DNA of 64,000 nt, from contig CM020618.1 of NCBI GenBank assembly GCA_009829735.1, positions 30,170,894 through 30,234,893 on the forward strand, given 5' to 3'. The notes below the pieces were generated by a model. The model saw nothing but the letters and a program-made list of their open reading frames with translations. It had not been told where the DNA came from and did not search any database. Of the stretch, positions 18,701 to 31,352 are shown piece after piece. Numbering within the stretch: the stretch's first letter is position 1; each line of letters opens with the position of its first letter. A program made the position numbers and the translations under genes. This DNA is from Pyropia yezoensis. Lineage: Eukaryota > Rhodophyta > Bangiophyceae > Bangiales > Bangiaceae.

Positions 18701-21700
18701 GTGTGACGCCGCTGCCGCACCGCGTGGATCCCCCCCACCCCCCCTCGTTGCCCACCTCGCGTCGTGCCGTTCGTGGTCGATGGCAACAGCAGCAGCAGCA
18801 GCCCGTGTGAAAGGCAGGCGCGGGCCACCCCCACGTTAACGCTGCCGGTCGGGGGGGGCGAATCTTGGCGAGACGGCACGCGGGACCGGTATGTGCGGTA
18901 GATGCATGCAGCGGGCCATCCAAAAGCCGCCGCGCACCATTGCTGTTGGCCCACCCCCCAACTGCCACGCCGGCGGTGGTTCCACGGGGGCGGGAAGGGA
19001 CACCACAGACCGCCGCCGCGCTTCCCACCCCCAATGTATGCGTTGCCTCTGCGTTGCGAGGCTTGGATGTCACAGTCCACCCCTCCACTTGGCCGGCCAA
19101 TTGCAGGCATTCCGACACGTGCAAGGGGAAGAGGGAAAGCAGGGCAAACGACAAGAGAGCGGCAAGCTTCTCCGACCACGCGCTTCCTCCCACGCATATA
19201 TAGAGAGAATCATCTCCGCAGAATCTGTGGGCGCCTGCCCGCCACGCACCCTCCGCGAAATTTCGTAAATCGGCGGCACCGAGTCTGTGGCCGCCTGCCG
19301 CTGGGGAGCCGTGGCGAGCGAGCCGGCCGCCACCCCGGGTCGTGCGTGCGCCCACTGCCAGAACACAGAGGGACACACCACTCTGACCAACATCTTGTAG
19401 AGCGCCGTCCACAGTCTCCCCTCGCCGCGGGTCGGTCGGCATCCCCCTGGGCTTGGCCACGAGGCCACGGCCAGACCCACAACAGCTGCCTCTGCTCCCA
19501 GTTCCTTTTGCTTTCCAGTGCAAGCCCTGGCTAGCTAGTGGCCCAAAGCGAGTATCCGTTCCCCCCCCACCGTCCAAGAACGGCGTGAGGTGAGCAACAG
19601 CACCGTTCACACCACCAATCCACGAGCGCCGTGCGTTCCTCCCCGCTCTCCAGCGCACTCATCTGTGTGTCGTTCTCAGGAGCCCCTCCCCCTCCCCCCT
19701 TCCGCGCCACCAAGGTGCCTCGGTTGGCCTCGGCCTCTGTCGGTACTCCAGCCTGTTGGACTGCCACGCCGTCGCATTCTACACCCCCCCCCCCCCACCC
19801 CCTTGTCGCATTCTGCACCCCCCCCCCCCTCCCCCCCACAGTCCACGATGCCAACACACGAAGTCTGCCAACAGCCGCGGTCGTGTCGGGCCCAAACATT
19901 ATCCACAATCATGCTGGGACTGTCAGGAACCAAAGCGCGCCATCATCGCCGCCAATGGCCGGCATCACGGGGCCGTCACGTGGGGCGACGAGCCGTCCCG
20001 ACGCACCACTCGTGCCCGATCAACCAAGCAACCACGACAGATCCGCGTCAACAACGTCGTCTGTTGCTTCCGGTCCGGCCCAGCCCACGGGCCGGAGCAC
20101 CACGTCACCAAATAAGCGGCACGACGGCGTCTTCGCGCCGCCGACGACGGTGCCACCCGGGAGTGTGGCCGGCCACGGCGGCGACCTGATAGGCACGTGG
20201 GCTCCCGCAAGGTGGCCGACAACGCGTCTGCCTGCGGGAGCAGGGCCACACGGCCCGAGCACTCCAGCTGAAGATGTCTCGAGAGGCCATCTTGGTCCCT
20301 TTTTCGTTGTATTCTCCAGGGTATTGGATGCGAGCCGCTCTGGATCGTTGGATGCGCGGCCGCCTTGTCCTGGATCTATGGATTCTGCGATGGCCGCGGA
20401 TCTCTGCAGAGACAAAGAAGAGGCCAGAACGAAGTCACACCGCGGATCCCGTCCGTGGCTCCGTCGGTCGCCTTGCGCAAGACGTGAGCTGTCTTAGGGC
20501 CTCATGGCCCCCTCCCTCCCCCCCCGCCACTTTCTCCCCTCCCTCTACCCCACATCTCTCTCTATCCGCCCCCCCCCCCCCCCTTCTCGCTGTCCGAGGG
20601 GGAAGCCCTCCTCTCCTTCGTGGACGACGCACAAGGGGTGACCGGCTACGCGTCTGTCCACCGAGTCCAGCCGCCAGCGCCCGGCGGGACAGGGCGGACT
20701 GGCGGCGAGGCAACAGCCGCTCTCACAGACGCCAAGCGCCAGTCAGCCCGGCGCTCTGCGCGGCCGTATGTCCGTTTGCCAGCCAGTTCAATGGTGTCAC
20801 GCTACTCAGATGCAATCCGCCCGGTCGGGCCACGCGCGTGGCCCCAAAGCGGTGGGGTCCCCTCTCGGAAAACGTCCCACACACCAAACGCTCCTCGTCG
20901 CACCCGCGCGCAAACTGAAAACGCGGCGCAAGGACCCCACGACGGTCGCGCCACCGCAAGGCCGTGCCCGCCCCCCGCCGACGGTCGCCGCCGCCACTCC
21001 TCGTGCTCGCTGGGGTGCGCGGCCGCACAGTATCTGGGGCTATCGCCGTTGGCGTGGCGGATATCTTTGACCTCTGCTTGCTGCCCCCCCCACCCCCATC
21101 CCCCACAAGCGTAGTGGTGCTAAAACCGGGATCCACCACAAGCCTGTTTCTCGCCGAGAAACAGGCTTGACTTGTGGTGGATCCCGGTTTAAGCACCACT
21201 GCGAAGGCTACATTCACCAGAGGAAGGGGGCACTCACGGGGTCTACCCCCCTGGCCAACGCCGGTCAGTCGAGGATCTGCAGTTGCTCTTCACTAAAATC
21301 AGAGGCTACAATCAAATGCATAGATCATATCTACCCACAATGAATACATCTGTCGCACACGGGCGCGGGAGAGCGCCCGCTGACGCAGAGTCAAGCGTGG
21401 CAAAGCCCCCTAGTGTGCATTGGGCACGAGGGCGCGCTGAGTGGTGCTTTGGAACTGCCGCTGGGTGCTGTCATGGCCGAGCCCAGCGGCGGTACATTCC
21501 CAGCCCCCCTTCTAACCTCACACCCGGCCGACCCTCCACCTCCGTCAGCCAGCACAACCTCTCGCCCGGTTTTGCTCGTCTGGCACTCTCCACACCCCCC
21601 TTCCAGCCGCCCAGTCCCGGCGCCCTGCGTGCCGTGGCAGCCGTGGCCACCCCGGCCGCATTGCACTCACCGCCATCTACCAAGGCCTCGCCTCGCCTCC

Positions 21701-23090
21701 AGGCAGCTGCCGATGCAGGCAGCTGCCGTTGCTCGTCGCGCGCCCAGCCGAGGCACCCGCCCCTGCACCGCCGGTGCCACAGCGGTGCTGACCTTGCCCA
21801 CCCGCCGCGGGAGCGGCGCAGCCTCCCATTCCGATTGCGTTTTGCGGCTCTGTGCCGGTTCGTCCACCACGGCGCCATAGGGATACGCCACTACCCACAT
21901 GCATGCTGAGGGCGGACACCTCTTCGCCGCCGCCAGCTGGCGGCTCGACATGACTCACAGGCACAACGCAAGCTGTGGTATGGCCCGGAGTTGACGCTGT
22001 ACACAGGCAAGGTACCGCGGACCGCGACGCTCGCACCACAACCGCCCGGCCGTCTCGTCCACCCATCCACCCGGGGGCGCCTTGTCACCGCCTGCGCCAG
22101 CCGACACGCACCCCATATCCGCTCACATGTGCTGCGACCTCACAGTCACCGACCACAGACGACCCAGCCAACGTCACCGCCTCCCCCATCACGTCGGCGC
22201 CGCGCGTCCACCCGCTGCCACTCGCCGCGCACATCGCACCCCGCCTCGTGTGGTGCACGCCGCCGCACGGGTTCCACCCCGGGCAGCCCTATGATAATCC
22301 TACGCAGTAAGCGAATGGGCTGCACCAGGAGCCGGCGAGGCCCGACGGTTGTGGTTGATTGATGAGGCACCGGAGAGGGGGAGAGCAAAGCATCAGATGT
22401 ATGTACAGCCATCAGGGGACCGAGCATACTCCGTGCGTCTGGACAGCGGGTCCAAGTGCCCCAGACACAGCTGAGAGCAACGGGAGGCCGACGTCGGCCC
22501 CCGAGGTGGTGGACGCGGTGTCACCTGCTGCGTCGAGGACGGCACGAACACCACCAACGGGTCTGCTCGTGTCCGCACACAGTGGCGGCCTTGCCGGGAA
22601 CTGGCGGCCGTGGCAGAACCAATGCGGTCCCCTGCACGCCGGTACTCCTCGCGACCTACAGACTGTCAGAGGTCAGGATGGCACGGCGCTGGGACAGGAA
22701 GGCGACCACAGATGTGAGCGAGAGGAGACGGGGGGGGGGGGTGGGGGGGGGGTGACCACCGATGCGTATCATACCACAGCTAACCGCGTCGAGCTGTAGG
22801 GCGCTCCCTTGATGGTATCAGGGGCTGCATGGAGCCCGGTCCCTCGCCGCCTCACAAGATGTGGACATGAGGGGCTGCCAAGCCACAGCCGGCCACCACT
22901 GTGTTGGAACAGGTACACTGGCATCAGAGGCGGAGACGCCATGCCCACCCTGTGTGTGGCCAGCCTGCGTCTTGTTCGCCACTGTCTCGAGCTACCCAAC
23001 GACACCCCGGTGGCAGGCAGCGGGAGTGCGGAACCAGGTGCACCTCTGCCCTGCAGATACGCGCATGAAGGGGCAATAAGCCACAGACTG
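18700..23090 (+). repeat. left arm of a ~19.5-kb large inverted repeat
   Basis: Matches 33790-38290 on the opposite strand. About 21540-23080 is nearly identical to about 35330-33790 in reverse complement, with only occasional single-base differences in the stretches compared by eye. Outward of 21540 the match weakens progressively but can still be followed, for example near 18900-19000 against 38110-38020. No transposase or other domain was found in the arm. Boundaries are approximate. Confidence 0.8.
21113..21200. repeat. 88-bp near-perfect hairpin, MITE-like
   Basis: Begins AGTGGTGCTAAAACCGG and ends CCGGTTTAAGCACCACT. The halves pair over about 41 bases with one mismatch and a five-base bulge, around the centre TCTCGCCGAGA. 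It lies in the left arm of the large inverted repeat, and the corresponding place in the right arm has no such hairpin, so it looks like a later insertion. Confidence 0.7.
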
Positions 23091-26000
23091 CCACGGAGAC
23101 GGCAGAACGGAACGCGCCGGTGTGTGGTGTAGATACGGCGCGCTGTCCCTCCGCGCTGTCTCTCCGCGGTGGCCCTCCTCGGTGTCCACCAGGACCGGGA
23201 CGGAATAGATGCGCACACGGCCCGTGGGAGGCAGGTATGCCACCAGCGCTTAGCTGGTCGAGCAGTGTCAGAAGCCGTGGCGCCGCTGCCGACACAACGC
23301 TGGTTCCGCCCGCCTCCTCATCTCCCTGCTCGCACCCTTGCGTTCCGCGGCTGGTGGCCCTTTTTTTCACTGCCTCTGAATCCGGGCCGCGCCTGCCGCG
23401 GCGAAGCGCCGTCGGCAGCGCCCAGCGGCGTGGTGCGCGCGCGGAGGTCTGCCGCTGTTGCCGCTCCGCGGCAGGAGCCGCCACCCATGTGGGGGTCGGC
23501 CCAGCGGAAACCCCGCGTAACGGGGGGGGGGGGGGGGGGATGAAAAGAGCGGGGAGTGGCTGGACGAGTGCAGAGTGTGGCCTCCGTGTGGCTGCAGCGC
23601 TCCCCAGCAAGCGGTGCTAGATGGGCTGGGAGGGAGGGGGGGGAGGGGGGGGGAAAGGGGAGGGCGTAGGGGTGGGAGCGGGTGGGCCTCGCGTCGGCGA
23701 GCGGCGGGGTCCTGGGCGCCACGCCACGCCACGGAGCGGACCATCGGCGCCGGTGTCTGCGCCACCCCACGCGGATGCGCCCGCACGCCGTCTGCACCCG
23801 CGACCGAGCCGTGGGCGGCCGCCCCCCGCGTCCGGTCTGCCCTCCTTCCGTGTCGGCCATCCCAACCCGTTCCCGCTGGTGCTGACCCTTTGCCCAGGCA
23901 CCGCGGCGCGCTGGGCAGCCAAAATGGCCGTCGGCGGGTCTTGGCGCGCGCGCCACGAGCGGTGGATTGTCCGTCCGGGTGGCCTGTCGCGGCCACGCTG
24001 TTGACACTACGCCACGGGGCGGCGTGGCGCTGCCCGCCCACGGAGTAGCGGGCGGCAGCGGCGGTGGCAGCGGCGGCGGCGGCGGTGGCGGTGGCGGCGG
24101 TGGCGGTAGTGGCGGCGGTACTGGTAGGCACGTCTCCGCGGCGGGGGACGGCCGATGAGCGACAGCGAGGGGCGAAATGGGTGGGAGTACCACCATGAGC
24201 GCGGGGTAGGCGGGGTGGGACAGCGTCGGGCGCCGTCGGGGATGCATCGAGGAGGAGGGTGCCATCCCACCCACGGGGTGGTGATGGCGGCGGCAAGCGC
24301 GGCGGCGGCAGTGGCAGTGGCGGTGGCGGGGGCGGTGGCGGTGGCGGCTGCGGTGGCGGTGGCGGCAGTGAAGGACAGACAGCGCGGCGGCCGCCGGGCA
24401 GCGCCTACCCTGGCCGCCTCTACCGACCTTGGCAGGGGAACGGGGCGTGACCCGCCTGCCGTAGCAGCGACCGGCTTGACGCCCAACCGGATGGGCGGGG
24501 GGGGGGAGTGCGTGGGTGGGTGACGGAGCTGGCCTGCCAAAGACGGCCACCAGCCCTGGCGGGTCGCGCCCTTGCCAGCAACAGTCCCCCCCCCCCCCCC
24601 CCCCCCTCCGCCGCCCCCCCCCACCCCCCCGCCACGGCAGCAACATGGCGGCACCCACCCACCGACACAGCGCGACTATCGCGGCAGCCCGCCAAAGCAG
24701 CTGTAGCTGGGGGAAAGGCGATCACGCAGCGCTCTCGTCACCCAACCACCCCCACGCTTCCTCCCCTCCCCCCCCCCCTTCACGCCCGTCGCCCGTCCCG
24801 TGCAGGGCGGGTGGGAAGGGGGGAGACGCGGACAAGGCACGATGGGGTGTGGGTGGGGGAGGAAAAGGAGGGGGGAAGGTGGCGCGGGGGGGCTGAAGGA
24901 GGAGGGACGGGAACGGCGGGGTAAAGGCCGCCGGTGGGCGGTCAAGAAGGGCAAGTCTACAGAACGTTGATACTGTCAATTCGTAAAACAAGAGTAAGGT
25001 GCGCATATACAGTACTGTACAGTACATACATACGTAGCCGTCCTATGATCATGCAGCAGCCGAGACACCACCCAGCAGGGCGACGAGGCCTCGACGCGCG
25101 GGGAGCCCCCCGCATCCCCCCCTCCCGCGCCTTCTCCCGACTCCTCCCCCCCCGCCTTCCCCCGACTCCCCCCCCCCCACCGCCCCCCACACACCACCAC
25201 CCGTAAGCTACCGGTGCACCGCCACCTGCGTGCTGGAAAACAATCCCCACAGGCGGTATCCTTCAATGCGGGCCGCCACGGGTGCGCCAGGCGGGCGGCG
25301 GTGCGGGGGAGAACGCCGTGGTGGACATCGTCCACCCGCAGGGGGGCGACCATCCCATAGATGCTGGGACCCCCGTTTTCACTCCACACGCACAGCGTCA
25401 GGCGGCGGCGGTTGACCAAACGACGGATGGTGCGCCGCAACGCGGGGCACCAGAAGGTTCAGGTGCGGTGCTCCACTCGGCCATATGCCTAGCAGGTTGC
25501 GCACCCGCAGGCCGACCACGTCCCAGCCGCTGCCGCCGCCGGTCTAGCCATCCCTCGGTGCCCCCGCACCGCGGGGCACGGGTCCGCCTCCTCGCCCCCA
25601 ACAGGTGGTCACCGTCGAGGAGCACACGGTTGGGGGGGTGGTGGTGGCGTCGATCATGGCGTTGCGGCCGACGCGGACGCCCCACGTCCAGCGGCAGCAC
25701 CACCTGCTCCAGGTGCGCCTCTGCCCGCCACCAGGGGTGGTGGCCCAGCCGCACGGGGCCGCCCTTGGCCACCCCCACCCGGAAGGTCGGGTACCGCCCG
25801 CGGATGCCGCGGACGAGAGGCGGTGGAGGGGGCCCTCCGCGGTGCCGCCGCCCACGCATCCGTACGCACCGTACGGTCTTGTACCTCTGGGCACAAAAAA
25901 AGTCAAGGGTCGCGTCTGCCGTTGACTCCATTCATGTATGGACCAAGGCGTCAGAGGCTGGGCCCCCCCGGCCACAGTGGGCGCGGCACGTCACAGCCCC

Positions 26001-27735
26001 ATGTTGGTTGGGGACGACGGGGAAAGGGGTGTCCCCGCCGCCAAAGGGTGGACTTTTGAGTGTGGAAGCATGTGTACCCCCCCCCCCCCCCCTCTCACAC
26101 GGACTCTCTCTCCCACCCACACACCACGGTATCGATCCTCCCCCTGCTGCTTTACTGGCTGCTGGTGGCGCTCTCCCTTGACAGACGCCACCGCACGCTC
26201 CCTGCCCGCCACGATCATCGTGATGGGGCCACTGGCGCGGCGCGCACGGTGCCCCCCCCCCCCGCCCCCTTCCCCTCCCCCAGCGGTCTGCGCCGTGCGC
26301 GACCGCGCCGTCGGCCGTGACAAACTCGGTGGTGAGGGTGATGGGCTGGCCCAGCCATGGTGAGGAGGGAAGGGGGGGGAAGGGGGGGGGTGGGGTGGGG
26401 TGGGTTTGGCAGCGACCTTGCGGCAGAGGGGGGGGGGGGGGTGGCAGCGCTGGGTTCCCGTGGGCACCCCCCCCCACACACCCACCGCCCCCCCCCCCCT
26501 CTCCCCCCCCCCCCCCCCCCCCCCCCCCACCCCACCTGAACCCATGATGGGAATGGCCGCCCCCCCCTCCATCCCCCCCCCACCCCCCCCCCCCTCTTCC
26601 TTCTCCGCTCGTTGGAGCCCACACCGCCCCTCCCGCGGCGTCTGGTCCCCACGTGCCACCGCCGCGGCACGGTGGGCTGGTGGTGCCCCCCACGCGGGGG
26701 CCCCTTGCGGTGCCCAGCCGCCCAACCGCCCCCTTCTTGTTCCCCCCGTAACGGTGCGATGGCGACGTTGGGGGGGGGAAGGGGTTGGGGGGGTGGGGGG
26801 GGGTGGGGTGGGTGCGCGGCGAGGAAGGAGGGGGTGGACGGGGGTGGGGTGTCTGTGTTTTTGCCCAACCTCTGACAACAACCCTAGAGACCTGCCGCGC
26901 CCCCCCCCTCCGCCCCCCCACTGGCTAGCCATTTTGCAAGGACCCCAGCTTGGTATGGACAGTACAGTACATACCCTGTAGGTAGGGTGCTCTGGGGGGA
27001 TTGTGGCGGCTGAGGGGTGGGATTGTGGGGGCTGAGGGGTGGGGGTGGTGTGGGTGGGTGGAGTGGGGTGGAGTGGGGTGGGGTGGGGTAGGGGGGGGGG
27101 GGGGGGCTGGGAGCGAGAGCACCCCTTGTGTTGGCCACTCTCGACTGCCCACCAATGAGACGGGGCGTGCTCCCCCCCCCCCCCCCCCCCCCCCAAACGC
27201 CACGGCGGGGTGGGGGGCGACCAAACCCCCCCCCCGCTTGGCCGCGCGCTGTGGTACGCTCTCCCTACCGTATCGGATACCGCCAGCTGCTGCCTGCCTG
27301 CCATGACGTGTGCGCTCGTCCGTCCCCACACGCACGGCCTAGACGCGTGTGTGGGTATAGGCCCCAGCGCGAGACGGGCCCGGGGGGGGGGGGGGGGAGG
27401 CGGGGTGGGGTGGGGTGGGGTGGGGTGGGTGGAAGGGCGAGGCGTGGCCACCCCCCCCCCCCCCCCCCCCCCCCCTCCCCGCCCGTCCTTTTTTTTTTTT
27501 TCCCTGCGTGGCGCACTGCGGGGAGAGGCGTGGCGGCAACGGCGTGTGTGGCGGCGTCAGCGGCGGCCGGCACGCCCGCCGCGGGCCCCCCCCCCCGCTC
27601 CCCACCCCACGGTTGCGGTCGTCGATGGCAACAACGAGCAACAACGTCGGCGAGGGGGGGGTACAGTATTGCGGGTGAGCTGGGGAGGAGGAGGAGGGGG
27701 GGGGGGGGGGGCGGTGGGGCGGGTGGGACCTCTGC

Positions 27736-27780
27736 CGGTGCGGTGCGGTGCGGTGCGGTGCGGTGCGGTGCGGTGCGGTG
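27736..27780 (+). repeat. (CGGTG)9 microsatellite
   Basis: Nine perfect tandem copies of the pentamer CGGTG within the low-complexity zone. Confidence 0.9.
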
Positions 27781-28953
27781 CGTCACAGACGTGGCGGGTC
27801 GGGTGGGCGGGGGGGGGGCCGGCCGCCCCCCCGCCCCCCCCCCCACCCCCCCCGCCCCCCCCCCACACACCGCCTACGCCACACCATCAGATCCCCGCCG
27901 GGACCCCCCCCCCCCCCCACCCTGCCCCCCCCCCCCCCCCGCCCCCCCACCAGCACCAGCAACGCCCAACCCGCCGGGGTCCGCGGGGGGGCATGGGGCA
28001 GAGGTGGGGGGGTGGGGTGCATACGCCCACGTTCCTTCCCCCCCCCCCCCCCGCCCCCACACCCCGTTTTGGTCTCTGGGGTCCCACCCCCCGTCTGCCA
28101 GCGCCCCCCCCCTCCCTCCCCACCACCCTCCCTGCCTGCCTCCCGCCCGCCATTCCCCGGCTGCTCACCCCGCCCCGCCCGTAGCCCGTGCCGCCCGCTG
28201 TCACGCCCGTGTGTCTGCGGGGGGGCGGGGCTGGTTCCCCCCCCCCCCCCCCCGACCCCCCCCCCCCATGTCCGTCGTCGGTGGCTGTGGCCCATGGACA
28301 CACCCCTCTCTCCCCCCCCCCCCCCCACCCCCCACCCACCCACCCCCCCCACCCACCCACCCACCCCCCCCCCCCCCCCCCCGCCTCCTCACCGCTGTCC
28401 GTCCCCCCCCCCCCCCCCCCTTCTCCCTCTGTCGCCGGCGCTGTCGACCCCCAACGGCGCAACGGCGGTGGGCCGGCCGCCGCCGCCAAAGCCGCCGCCC
28501 GCTCCCGCGTGTGGCCGGCGTGTGTGCCGCGCGCGCCCACGTGCCGACGCGGCGGCGGCGCCGGTTCACCCCCCCCCCCCCCCCCCCTCCCGCACAGATC
28601 TTTTCTTTTTTTTTTTTTGGCTGCCCGCCCCTGCGCCGCCGCCGCATCTGGGTGGTGGTGGTGGTGGTGGTGGTGCCGCCGCCCGGTGGGCTGCCGCCGC
28701 CGCGCCCCGGCGGGGCGGCGGCGGTGGCGGTGGCGGTGGTGGTGGCGGCGGGGGGGGGGGGGGGGGGGGTGGGGGTGGGGGTGGGAGGGGACCGACGGCC
28801 GACGTGGAGGCCCCTCGCGGGGGTCTTCCACCCCCCCCCCCCCCGCTTGCGCCTACACGCCCTTGCCCGGGTGCCAATGGCGGCCGCCACGGCGGGCCGC
28901 GGCGCTGCCATGCCGCTGCCGGCACATCCCCCCCCCCACGCTCCCCCCCCCCC

Positions 28954-28985
<32 letters not shown>

Positions 28986-29264
28986 TTCCCTCCCTCCCCT
29001 CTCTCTCTCCCTCTGCTCCCTCCCCGCCGAGCGTGGGCGGCCGGGGCCACCGCGGCGGCAGCCGCCGCGGCCATTCACGGCCCACGCCCGCCCACGGTGG
29101 CGCCGCCGCCGCCGTCACCACCCCCCCCCACCACCACCACCACCACCCCCACCCCCACCACCACCACCACCCCACCCCCACCACCACCGCTGCCGCCACC
29201 GTTGCGCCCCCGCCTCCCCCCCCCCCCCCCCCCCCGCGCGCGCGCCGCCCCTTCTCCCCGTCTC

Positions 29265-29323
29265 CACGCACGCACGCGCGCGCGCACGCACGCGCGCGCG
29301 CACGCACGCGCGCGCGCGCACAC
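29265..29323 (+). repeat. alternating pyrimidine-purine tract (CACG/CG)n
   Basis: About 59 bases alternate strictly between C and A/G (CACGCACGCGCGCG type). Such sequence can adopt Z-DNA under negative supercoiling; that it does so here is inference. Confidence 0.7.
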
Positions 29324-30507
29324 CCGCACCGCGTGGGTGTGTCAAGCGATGCGGGGACGGGGGGAGTGGGTAGGAGGGGGTGGGGCGCCGCTGCGGTGGC
29401 TGCCTTACATACCCAGCTGTGCGTCCCCACCCCCAGCTCCCCCCCCCCACCCTCACGGCCCCCCACCCACCCACCCCACCCACACTCACCCCCCCCCAAC
29501 CCACGCCCCCCGCGGCGGGGCGCCCCGTCGCGCCGTGACGCGGCGCGACGGGGCGGCGCCGCCCGGGCGGGCGCCGGCGGTGGTGGCGTCGTGGTCTGCC
29601 GTGGCTGGCCGGCGGCCGTCGTGGCAGAGGGGTGGGGGGGGGGGGAGGTGGGGTGGGGGGAGGTGGGCTGGGCTCGGCTGGGACCCGCACTGTGTGGCTG
29701 GGCAGGCTGCTTTTTTGGGGCGGGGGGGGGGGGGTGGGGGGCGGAGCTGCCGTGCCCTGGGGGTCGTGGGGGGGGTGGTGTTGGTGGGGGAGCGGGGGTG
29801 ATGGGGGTGGTGGTGGGGGTGGAGGGGTCCCCTGTGGGGCTCTCCCACCTGCACTTGCTCTCCCTCTCCCCCCCCCTCCCGCCCCCCTCCTCCCGGCCTT
29901 GTTCCTCTCCCACACCACCCTCGGCTCGTGGCTATATGACCAGCCGCCGGTGTGCGACGGTGGGCACCGCCCGCCCCAACGACGGGCCGTGGTGCACGGC
30001 AAGTCCATTGACTCGCCGCCGTCGTTGCCCCCGCCCTCGCCCCCCCCCCGCGACACACCCGCCCCCACCCACGCACACGCCCTGCGGTTCCTCGACTCGA
30101 CGGCGCTCTCCCCCCTCTCTGCCCATTCCCCCCCCCCCCCCCCCCAACCCTTTGTCGCACATACGGCGGTGGCCTTGACTTGCGCCGCCTCCCCTACCCC
30201 ATTCCGTTGCCTTGCCCACCCCCCCCCCCCCCCCCCTCCCCCCCCCCCTGCTCCGCTTGCCGCTGCCGGTTGCCGTCTACCTCTCACGTTTGGGACCCAG
30301 CGGGCGGCGACGTCCATCCGCTCCAAGGGCAACCCCCCCGACGACCGGGACGTCGAACCGCCCGCCTGCTTCCCGCACCCCCGCCGCTGGCGCGTGGTGA
30401 CGTCCTCCTCCTCCTCCCGACGGCTGGCCCCGCCCGTCCCTCCCCCTCCCGCTTCCCCCCCCAGCCATCCTGCCATCCCCCCCCCCCCCCCCCCTGGGTG
30501 CTTCCCC

Positions 30508-30724
30508 ATGATGGATGGCGGGGCGGTCATGGACTGGGCCAATGTCGACTTGAGCGCCTTTAACAAGGTCCTCTACCTCCCCTCCCCCGACGAGGAGCTG
30601 GTCAGCCCGGTGGCTGCCGCCGCGGCGGTGTGTGGGGAGCCCGCGTCGCCCCCCGCCGCGACGGTCGACCTGGGCACCGGCGCGGGGCCGCTGCTGCTCG
30701 ACACGGACCAGGTGCTGGACGGGT

Positions 30725-30766
<42 letters not shown>

Positions 30767-31321
30767 GGGGTGCCACCGCCGACGGCGGTGGCCGCGCTGC
30801 CGGCGGGGCGGCGCTCCCGCCGCCCCCCCCCCTGGGCCCCTTTGTAGCTGCCCCCGACGGCGGCTGCGGCGGCGGCGGCGGCGGCTATGAGCCACTGGGG
30901 GCGCTGATGGACGGCCCCTGCTGGGCAGACGCGGCGCCGCCGCCGCCGCTGCTCCTCCCCGCCGACGCGCCCGCGGCGGTGGCGGCGGGCCTCGCCGCCG
31001 CGCCCGCCGCGGCGGGCGGCGGCGGCGGCGGCGGCAGCGGCCCCGCGGGGGGGCTCACCCTCACCGACCTCACCGCCGTGGAGGGGGTGCTCGACGCGGC
31101 CGCCGCCGCTGGGAGTGGAGCCGCCGCCGCCGCCGCCGCCGCCGCCGCTGTGATGGGTGGGGCGCCCGACCTGCCCATCCTCGAGTGGTCTGCAGCGCTC
31201 GGGCCGGCGCGGGAGGCGTTTGTGTCGGGGCCGCCGGCCAAGCGGCGGTCCCTGTCGAGCCCCCGGGGCGTCATGGAGCTGATGGCTGGTAGCGGGGGGG
31301 GGAGCGGGGGCGGGGGCGAGT

Positions 31322-31352
<31 letters not shown>

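Larger units (their letters stand above)
23091..30507. repeat. extreme low-complexity, homopolymer-rich zone without a supported gene
   Basis: Packed with G and C runs of 8-20 bases, GGCGGT-type repeats (about 24040-24130 and 24285-24370), GGT repeats (28650-28675), CCA repeats (29130-29185), T runs (27490-27500, 28609-28618) and mixed homopurine/homopyrimidine blocks. Very long open frames exist on both strands, but they are poly-Pro/Gly/Arg/His translations of these runs. It lies between the arms of the inverted repeat and upstream of the zinc-finger gene, so it may include that gene's promoter and 5' UTR. Run lengths may be unreliable. Confidence 0.75.

Noticed and set aside
25398..25931. 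Minus-strand stretch resembling an ordered protein (GHHPWWRAEAHLEQ, VLLDGDHLLGAR)
   Set aside because: The suggestive phrases fall in different frames and no family was recognised; at most a fossil.
27128..30178. Very long plus-strand open frames (over 1000 residues) in the low-complexity zone
   Set aside because: They translate C and G runs into poly-Pro/Gly/Arg/His, have equally long rivals in other frames and on the minus strand (29913-28201), and show no domain.
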